Source of the DNA: Arabidopsis thaliana
Taxonomy: Eukaryota > Streptophyta > Magnoliopsida > Brassicales > Brassicaceae
Assembly: GCF_000001735.4 (NCBI RefSeq)
Contig: NC_003070.9
Coordinates: forward strand, 2,356,001 to 2,420,000
DNA: 64,000 bases
Reading direction: 5' to 3'
Both the position numbers and the translations under genes were made by a program. The notes under the pieces are model-generated. The model was not told where the DNA came from. It made no database searches and saw only the letters and a program-made list of their open reading frames with translations. This document shows, piece after piece, positions 54,352 to 64,000 of the stretch. Positions within the stretch are counted from its first letter, which is position 1, and each line of letters opens with the position of its first letter.

Positions 54352-55833
54352 TTAGTAGTGTACAGAGCGAACTGCAGTTATAAAGGAGCTTATCTTAGAC
54401 TTATCCTTCTGGATACCGTCTGTACCGCAAATACCGCTACTAACATCAATTCCATCAGGTTGAAGGATAGAAAGAGCTTCTGAAACATTTGTTGGATTGA
54501 TTCCCCCAGCTAAGAGCCACCCATTTCTGCTTCTGACGGAAGGCAACTTGAATTGAGCCCAGTTAAATCCGTGTCCACTGCAGCAAATTGTTATGATTGA
54601 ACCTATCACACTCTTGATATTTCAATCACCTCGTGAAAGACAAATGGTTTTATGTACTAGAGTGATTGCTTAAATTTTTCTTCTAAGGAGTACATTACAA
54701 TGCGAAAGAAATTGAAAAGTTGTTCTTGGTACCTCCCACCCGTTGCACTATCCACAAGAATCCAATCAGCAAGATGACAATCCTCTTCAGGAACTTCATT
54801 CAAGAGCTTTCCATCCTGATTTGCATTAAGGACATATATGACTCTCCTCTTGCGTACTAACCTCGAGAAAGCAGCACGCGAACCATTACCATGAAGCTGT
54901 AAGAAACCATAACTATCAACCGTTAATAAAGTTGAGAAAATCACTTTGGTGAGAGCAAAATAAAAATCGATAAGAATGTAGAGAACCTGCACAAGCTCAA
55001 GGTCAGAGGAATCAGCTGCTCTCAGTATCGTGTTCTCATCATCTTCAACAAAAACACCAACAGGTTTGGCCCCACCTTCCCTGGCCACTTTGGAGATATC
55101 CTTTGCGACAGAAAGAGAAATAGATCGTTTTGAATGTGGCCAAATAATCATCCCAATAAAATCGGCACCAGCCTCAACTGCCATAGCTGCATCTCTGGCT
55201 GATGTGATGCCACACATCTTAACCAAAGGTCTATCCTTTCCTCTTTCATCATCCTTAGGAGCTACATTCTCTGTGTTGGAAACACTGCAGCTCAATTTCC
55301 TGTTCTGAGCATACCCGACTCTCGAAAAAGACACCGTTCGATTGCTTAAACCTGGACAAATCCAGTAGGAAAAAAGAGATCAATGGCAAGCTTCAGTAAT
55401 TAGCCGGAAACAAAGAGAATCACACACACAGAAGGTCTAGTGAAATCTGAAGAAAAACTAAAAGTCAAGAAAAGTTACCAGATTTGTAGGTTTTTGAGAA
55501 ATTTAGAGCTCCAAAATGGACATGGAGATCAGTGGATATTCCTGAGGAAAAATAAGAAAGCTTGCTTCATCAACTGATCTTAGAATAAAGCTCACTATTA
55601 ACAAAACAACACAAACTCTGAATTTACAAGACAATTATACAATCGAGATTCCTATTAGTGCATGAACATGTCAAGCAAACAATATAATATGAAAATGGAT
55701 CATCACTAAAGCAGATTGATAGCAGCAAAATCACTACTAGAAAACAAAATCAAGCTCATTGAGTAAATACATCGAACAAGTTATCTGCATTTCTCCCAAT
55801 GAGCTAAACCAGAAGAATAATACCTGTTGACAT
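54352..55833 (-). CDS. PAI1: Phosphoribosylanthranilate isomerase PAI1 (tryptophan synthesis)
   Basis: Five exons join in phase: 55824-55833, 55479-55541, 54987-55351, 54733-54896 and 54352-54577, for 275 residues. PAI (TrpF) converts N-(5'-phosphoribosyl)anthranilate to CdRP, step three of tryptophan synthesis, in the plastid. The first ~65 residues are Ser/Asn-rich and act as a transit peptide. The TIM barrel begins VKMCGITSARDAA with the catalytic Cys; the catalytic Asp is in WILVDSATGG, and the phosphate site is LLAGGINPTNV. The gene is whole here. It lies between two direct repeats of the RPS15a/H2B promoter, one of which reads into it in the sense direction and the other antisense. Arabidopsis has further, almost identical PAI genes elsewhere, known for methylation and silencing in some accessions. 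Confidence 0.96.
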
Positions 55834-56186
55834 CTTAATTTCACTGTTGGAAATCTCAGATGGTATGGGATTTTCTCCCGTCGATGAAATGAGAAGAGGA
55901 GGGTCAGCAGAGACGCGGCGGTTTTACGACTGAAGAAGATCGACAAGAATGGCGGAAAAATAAAAACGAATGTACCAACTTTTTTGTTCGGTGTAATTAA
56001 ACCGAACCAAACCGAATTATTGAATTTTCTGTTTGGTCTTTGTAAAACCGAATTAACCGTTTGCTTTTCGGTTTTGTGAAATTTCCACTACTTTTTCAAG
56101 TCCCGGATGTTCTTTAAATTTTGTTTCTTGATCAATAATTCATAAAGATAGATAATTGATCAAATATTCAAAATAAATATTTAAGT
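55834..56186 (-). promoter_or_regulatory. PAI1 proximal promoter / junction to repeat copy B
   Basis: About 350 bases between the PAI1 start and the copied RPS15a start codon at 56196. They are AT-rich, with ACCGAA-type short repeats at 56000-56070. I see no strong TATA box facing PAI1, which fits transcription starting further upstream in copy B. Confidence 0.5.
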
Positions 56187-56988
56187 TTCTTACCATCTTG
56201 CCTTAAGCTCAATCCTCTACTAAACAAGTCAAACAACAAACAAGAGCTTGCGTTAAAATAAAATCTGCAAAGCACTAAAAATTTGATACAAATGCACAGA
56301 TTTACTCATCATGAATATTTATTTCAATGGGAATAAATCAAGCTTTTAAAATGTAAACCGAAATCACTTATAGAAATTGAAACAAAGGTCTCGTGTCCAG
56401 AAAATACACACACAGACAAAATAGAGCTAAGACTGACTAATTCGAAAAGCGTTCTTAAGTTCACTATGAAAAGCTCTAAGATCCTAAATTTTCTGATGTG
56501 AAGCAAGAGAAAAAAACAAAGTAAAGACCAATTAGCAGCTATCTCACACTTCTGAATATTTCTATAAGCAGATCAGATTCTGAACGACTATAGTGAAGAT
56601 CAATTGTACCTTAAGATTGGGAGCTCGAGAGGCAAGGTACTCAGTGACGGAGAAAAGCAATTAGAGGAAGAAGAGAAGGTGAGCTAGAGTTTTCTTATCG
56701 CTTTTTATACTAGGGAAAATCAAAGAAACCAATTGACATGTGTTATGCGCTGCGTCTCAAGCTTCATTTCAGGCCCAATGGGCTTCTTTGTCACGACCAT
56801 TGAAGCCTATCAAAGCTATAACTTGAACCTGTAAAAATGAATGATGTTTCTCTCAGCCGTCAGATCTAATTTGAGCATTGATAAATTTAACGAATGAGAA
56901 ATATACACGTCAATGATCCTCGTGAAGATTTCTATCCAATAGAATACGTTTGTTCCTTCTCTATAAAATCTAAACTATTATCACCATT
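56187..56988. repeat. Direct repeat copy B: functional H2B promoter plus orphan RPS15a promoter
   Basis: 802 bp matching copy A. It keeps the RPS15a start codon and the next GTAAGAA (56196 leftward), the leader intron and the TATA box on the minus strand, but no RPS15a coding region follows. The rightward TATA box (CTATAAAATC, 56961-56970) serves the H2B gene. The telo-box carries one of only two substitutions (56688, TAGAGTTT). The 14-bp segment present in copy A after the TATA box is absent here. Confidence 0.95.
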
Positions 56989-57048
56989 CACCACTAAACT
57001 ACTTCAATCAACTTCCTTTTCCCGAGAAAATCAGAAAGAAAATTCACG

Positions 57049-57495
57049 ATGGCACCAAGAGCCGAGAAGAAGCCCGCCGAGAAAAAAACCGCCGCTGAGA
57101 GACCGGTGGAAGAGAACAAGGCTGCTGAAAAGGCTCCGGCGGAGAAGAAACCCAAGGCGGGGAAGAAATTGCCACCAAAGGAAGCCGGTGACAAGAAGAA
57201 GAAGCGATCTAAGAAAAACGTCGAAACCTACAAGATCTACATCTTCAAGGTGCTGAAGCAGGTTCATCCAGATATCGGAATTTCAAGCAAAGCCATGGGG
57301 ATTATGAACAGTTTCATCAACGACATATTCGAGAAGCTAGCTCAGGAATCTTCGAAACTCGCTAGGTACAACAAGAAGCCGACCATTACATCTCGCGAGA
57401 TCCAGACGGCTGTGAGACTCGTCCTCCCCGGTGAACTCGCTAAACACGCCGTCTCTGAAGGTACCAAGGCGGTTACCAAGTTTACTAGCTCTTGA
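57049..57495 (+). CDS. HTB1: Histone H2B
   Basis: A single-exon ORF of 148 residues. The plant-type long Lys/Ala/Pro-rich N-tail ([19 protein letters not shown]) has extra repeats. The histone fold starts near [17 protein letters not shown], and the C-terminal helix ([19 protein letters not shown]) carries the lysine that is monoubiquitinated. It pairs with H2A in the nucleosome. Its promoter is the rightward half of repeat copy B, with an ACGTCA hexamer near 56907 and a TATA box 80 bp before the start codon. Confidence 0.98.
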
Positions 57496-58437
57496 AGAGA
57501 CCCGGTTAGGGTTTTTAGGGATTTCAATTTCGGTTTGGTTTTTAGTACTTGTAGGAAATTAGATGCATTATTCGCTTAACTTCGTATTTTGTGGCTTTGT
57601 AACTCTAGGAAGTAGAGAAGATTGTTCCTTCCTTTTATGAATTTCAATGTTGGATTATATATTTTTAACGATTTTTTTTTCCATTTCAATTTCATTTACC
57701 TAATCACTATATTGAAATGTGTCTCTATTGAAGTATATGTTATATGTGTGTGTTTATATTATTTGATACGCGAAATTGGCCTACTTTTCCTTGAATGATG
57801 TTGCTTTCTTACCTTCTTATAACGAACAGAGTCTAATTATGATATGATTGGAGTCATTGAAATAGATAAAATTGAAGATTAGTAGTTGAATTACCTATCG
57901 TTATCGTTGTGCCACAAGCAGGCTATAAGCATCAGATTTAGGTGAACCCGCTTAATTTTAATGAATAGTTTTTGGTGAACAACATAAAGCATAAATCACT
58001 GTCATTACTCCATAATCATATAATATAGTTTATGTTCTCCTCCTATATCTGAATTATGGAGGAACGAGTCTGAAATTTCTTAACAACCAACTAATACAGC
58101 CGTCGATTAAACAAAAATTGATATTGCTGAAAACGTGGGAGTGTCAAAGGGGACGGAGACGACCCGGAAGGGCAAAAGAAGAAGAGAAGAGTTCAAAGGG
58201 AAGGGCAAATTCGTAATTAACAACTCTCTGTGTGTGTATGGGAAAGAAGAGTAGTTAGTTAAACGTGCAAAGAAGCAGCCTTTCCATTTTCATTTCCGTT
58301 TCCAAACACATAAACCGCACCAATCAAACAAGCTCTGGTTTTTGCTCATCGATCTCACAATCTTTTCGTTTCCTCGCAAACCAACACCTAATTTCTTTTG
58401 ATCCACGCTAAAACAATCCCCATTTCTTCTGATCAAG
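57496..58437. other. Intergenic: H2B 3' flank and promoter of the next gene
   Basis: About 940 bases. The H2B 3' UTR is at the left. The right 300 bases form a CT-rich leader of the small membrane-protein gene. No ORF or repeat was seen. Confidence 0.6.
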
Positions 58438-58794
58438 ATGTATCACCGTCTTCCATCGCTAATGGAGCCGTTTCTACGGAGTGTCTCTGACCGTTGGCCG
58501 GTCATCGCTCAGGCTGCCACGTGGACGGTGCTTCTAATGTTCACGGTGGCCGTCGCTTCGTTTGCTCCGGAGATGGCTTTTGTGTCTACGGTGTCGTCTT
58601 CGTGCGGAGGAGGAGATGGTTTCGTGAAGATTCCGATGGATTTTGCAGGGGAGAGTATATGCGTGCCGTCTAATATGGTGAAGAGATCGCGTTTTGATTT
58701 GTTTGTGCCTTCGATTTTCGCGGCGGTTATGGTCACTGCTTCGGCTTGTTTGATCCGATCATGTATTGGCACGGAGAATGTGGATGATTTTTAA
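58438..58794 (+). CDS. Small two-span membrane protein, unknown function
   Basis: A single-exon ORF of 118 residues with good plant codon use. Two hydrophobic segments are seen: about 25-47 (AATWTVLLMFTVAVASF) and about 88-106 (VPSIFAAVMVTASACLI). They are joined by a loop with CGGGDGFVKIPMDFAGESIC, which may form a disulfide. The short C-tail is acidic. I know no characterised domain. Support rests on composition, the hydrophobic pattern and its own CT-rich leader. Confidence 0.75.
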   Translation: MYHRLPSLMEPFLRSVSDRWPVIAQAATWTVLLMFTVAVASFAPEMAFVSTVSSSCGGGDGFVKIPMDFAGESICVPSNMVKRSRFDLFVPSIFAAVMVTASACLIRSCIGTENVDDF

Positions 58795-59030
58795 TAAACA
58801 CTTGTAAATTAATTAATAATCTTGTATTCAGTTACTACATAACATCCACCATTTTGTTATTCCAAATCACGACATTATATTAAGCTGCGTCGTAGAATAG
58901 TTGACATTTGTCAGTGTTAACCCAACAATTTGATCTGTTATGTTATCCACGACCCAAAATCACAACTAAACAATTTGACATTCCGTTTTGCCATCGTCCG
59001 GTTTTAAATCACCATCAAATTAGTAATTAG

Positions 59031-60040
59031 TCAAGTGATCATGACAAATGCCGAGAGATACAGGAGACATTTGTGTGATTCTGAGGTTTGTCAGGTTTGC
59101 AAAGGGGGAGTGGAGACTATCTTGCATGTTCTTAGAGACTGCCCTTCGATGTCGGGAATATGGAGCAGGATTGTTCCTAGGAGGAAACAACAAGCGTTCT
59201 TTACGAAGTCATTATTTGAGTGGCTCTTTGAGAATCTCTGTGAGCAGGTTAACGTGGAAGAGGGGCCTTGGTCCACGATGTTTGCACTAGCAGTTTGGTG
59301 GGGGTGGAAGTGGAGGTGCGGTAATATTTTTGGTGAGAATAGAAGGTGTCGGGACAGGGTACGCTTTGTGAGGGATTTGGCGAAGGAGGTTTCAGCAGCT
59401 AATCAACAGTTGGTCACTCAGGGAGGTCGACGCTCGCGCGTAGAGATTCTGGTAGGGTGGGAGAAACCGTTGCTTGGCTGGTTGACAGTTAATACGGATG
59501 GGGATTCGCGTGGGAATCCGGGTTTAGCTGCTGCAGGAGGAGTATTACGAGATCATGAGGGAAGGTGGTGCGGAGGTTTTTCTTTGAATATAGGGAGATG
59601 TTCGGCACCAATGGCGGAATTATGGGGAGTTTATTACGGACTCCATTTCGCATGGGAGAGGAAAGCACCGCAGGTAGTGTTGGAGGTGGATTCTGCGATA
59701 GTTGTGGAGTTCTTGAGGACAGGGATAAGTGATCATCACCCGTTGTCTTTCCTGGTACGATTGTGCCATGGCTTTTTATCGAAGGACTGGATAGTCCGAA
59801 TTGTTCACGTGTATAGGGAGGCTAATCGTCTTGCGGATAGATTAGCAAACTATGCTTTTTCTTTAGCTTTTGGTTTGCACTTTTTTTACTCTATTCCGAA
59901 TGTTGTTGAGTTACTTTGGCGAGAGGATGACCTTGGGATAGTTTGCCCAAGACAGATCCCAGAACGGTAATTTTTAGTTTTAAGTTTGAATAAAAACGGG
60001 GGGCTCTTTGCCGCCCGGTCACTTACCAAAAAAAAAAATA
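59031..60040 (+). mobile_element. 5'-truncated LINE (non-LTR retrotransposon) with intact RNase H end
   Basis: The 3' kilobase of a plant LINE. An ORF from ATG 59041 to 59970 (about 309 codons) begins with the zinc-knuckle (zf-RVT) region, VCQVCKGGVETILHVLRDC, with the Cys/His ligands. It ends with an RNase H domain: Asp in TVNTDGDSRGNPG, Glu in MAELWGVYYGL, Asp in LEVDSAIVV and Asp in REANRLADRLA, so the four catalytic acids are present. A short 3' UTR and A run (60030-60039) follow. The reverse transcriptase and ORF1 are missing. I find no clear target-site duplication. The ORF has no stops, so the insertion is not very old. Confidence 0.9.
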
Positions 60041-60680
60041 ACCTACTTTATAAACATTTTAACCAAAACGTTTTGTGACCTATCATGATAATTTGGTCTG
60101 CAACATATGTCAACGTAAAGTTTATAGGCCCAAAGACGATCAATATTAGAATGAGTAGTAGCACTTATACTTGAAACAGTGACCCATTGGGCTTAAACAG
60201 CATCTTTTTGAATCACTGGTTTTTTTAATTAATAAGAGGAGTTATCAGAGAGACGTCAGAGAACGTCCCTGCGATTGCTTGCAGCGGGAAGTTTCTTTCT
60301 CTCTAGCTCCGGATTTGCTTTGGTATGTTACTACTTCACAATCTTCAACTCCATTGATTGTATCCTTGATTGCGATTTGCTCCTACTATGTAATCGTTCT
60401 CTTGTCTCAGATCTAAATTTAAGCTCATCTTTGAATTTTAGTCTGGGACTGAGATTCTCTCTATAGATTCGTCGATCCAGTCTTATTCCTTTGTAATTTG
60501 TTTGAGATGATGATGATTATGTTGCTACAGTTTTATAATTGAGTATCTTAGAGTGAAGTTTTTCTAATTTCTCAGCTATTCAGAGGATCTAATTTTTTAA
60601 TAATTTGCAGTCGAAAACCGTAAGCTTTGGCGAGTTTCCGGGAGAATTTGACGAATCTGTTTTGCAACGAGTGAGAATTC
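60041..60680 (+). promoter_or_regulatory. ECA1 promoter and 5' UTR with leader intron
   Basis: The promoter is followed by a leader. A likely 5' UTR intron runs from 60323 (TTTG|GTATGTTA) to 60610 (AATTTGCAG). This region does not resemble the ECA4 leader, although the coding regions are nearly the same. Confidence 0.6.

Positions 60681-64000
<3,320 letters not shown>

Overview
The window reads as a gene-dense plant nuclear chromosome arm and matches what I know of Arabidopsis thaliana chromosome 1 (about At1g07650 to At1g07810). The reasons are short GT-AG introns with AT-rich sequence, AT-rich spacers of 0.3-3 kb, plant-specific families (dirigent, EXO70H, KCS, P-class PPR, bicupin, LRR-malectin kinase) and a recognisable gene order. 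The identification is from memory of these genes; no search was run. Exon joins were worked out by hand from splice signals and reading phase.

Layout, left to right. 1-3.8 kb is AT-rich spacer. 3.8-10.4 kb (minus) is a ~24-exon LRR/malectin receptor kinase. 11.6-12.35 kb (minus) is a small VOC-fold protein with G-boxes upstream. Histone H4 (plus, 13.2 kb) is convergent with the ER calcium pump ECA4 (minus, 14.3-18.2 kb). Two small single-pass membrane proteins follow (20.1-23.0 kb, plus). Next are a thioredoxin-fold gene whose 5' part is copied from its neighbour, and that neighbour, the CCR4-NOT subunit NOT2A (24.3-29.9 kb, plus). The minus strand then carries an ankyrin/PGG membrane protein (30.3-32.0), KCS3 (35.0-36.4), EXO70H6 (39.2-41.1), a dirigent protein with a low-complexity extension (41.5-42.7), a PPR protein (43.1-44.5) and RAD51D (44.8-46.8). 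A small lipid-transfer-like protein (plus, 47.6), a bicupin (minus, 48.3-49.9) and tRNA-His (minus, 50.8) follow. The last block is RPS15aA (minus), PAI1 (minus), histone H2B (plus), a small membrane protein (plus), a 5'-truncated LINE (plus) and ECA1 (plus, cut by the right edge just inside its last exon).

The most striking structure is at 53.0-57.0 kb. An ~0.8 kb segment holding the back-to-back promoters of RPS15a (leftward) and H2B (rightward) is present twice in direct orientation, with PAI1 between the copies. Only two substitutions and one 14-bp indel separate them. PAI1 therefore lies between an orphan ribosomal-protein promoter that reads into it in the sense direction and an orphan histone promoter that reads into it antisense. 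Other second-look items are the inverted ECA4/ECA1 pair with near-identical coding sequence after a diverged N-terminus, the partial duplication of the NOT2A 5' end onto the thioredoxin gene, and a ~115-bp LINE tail with a clear target-site duplication inserted between the TATA box and coding region of histone H4. Most genes are unrelated housekeeping or accessory genes with no operon logic; the spatial relations of interest are shared or copied promoters.
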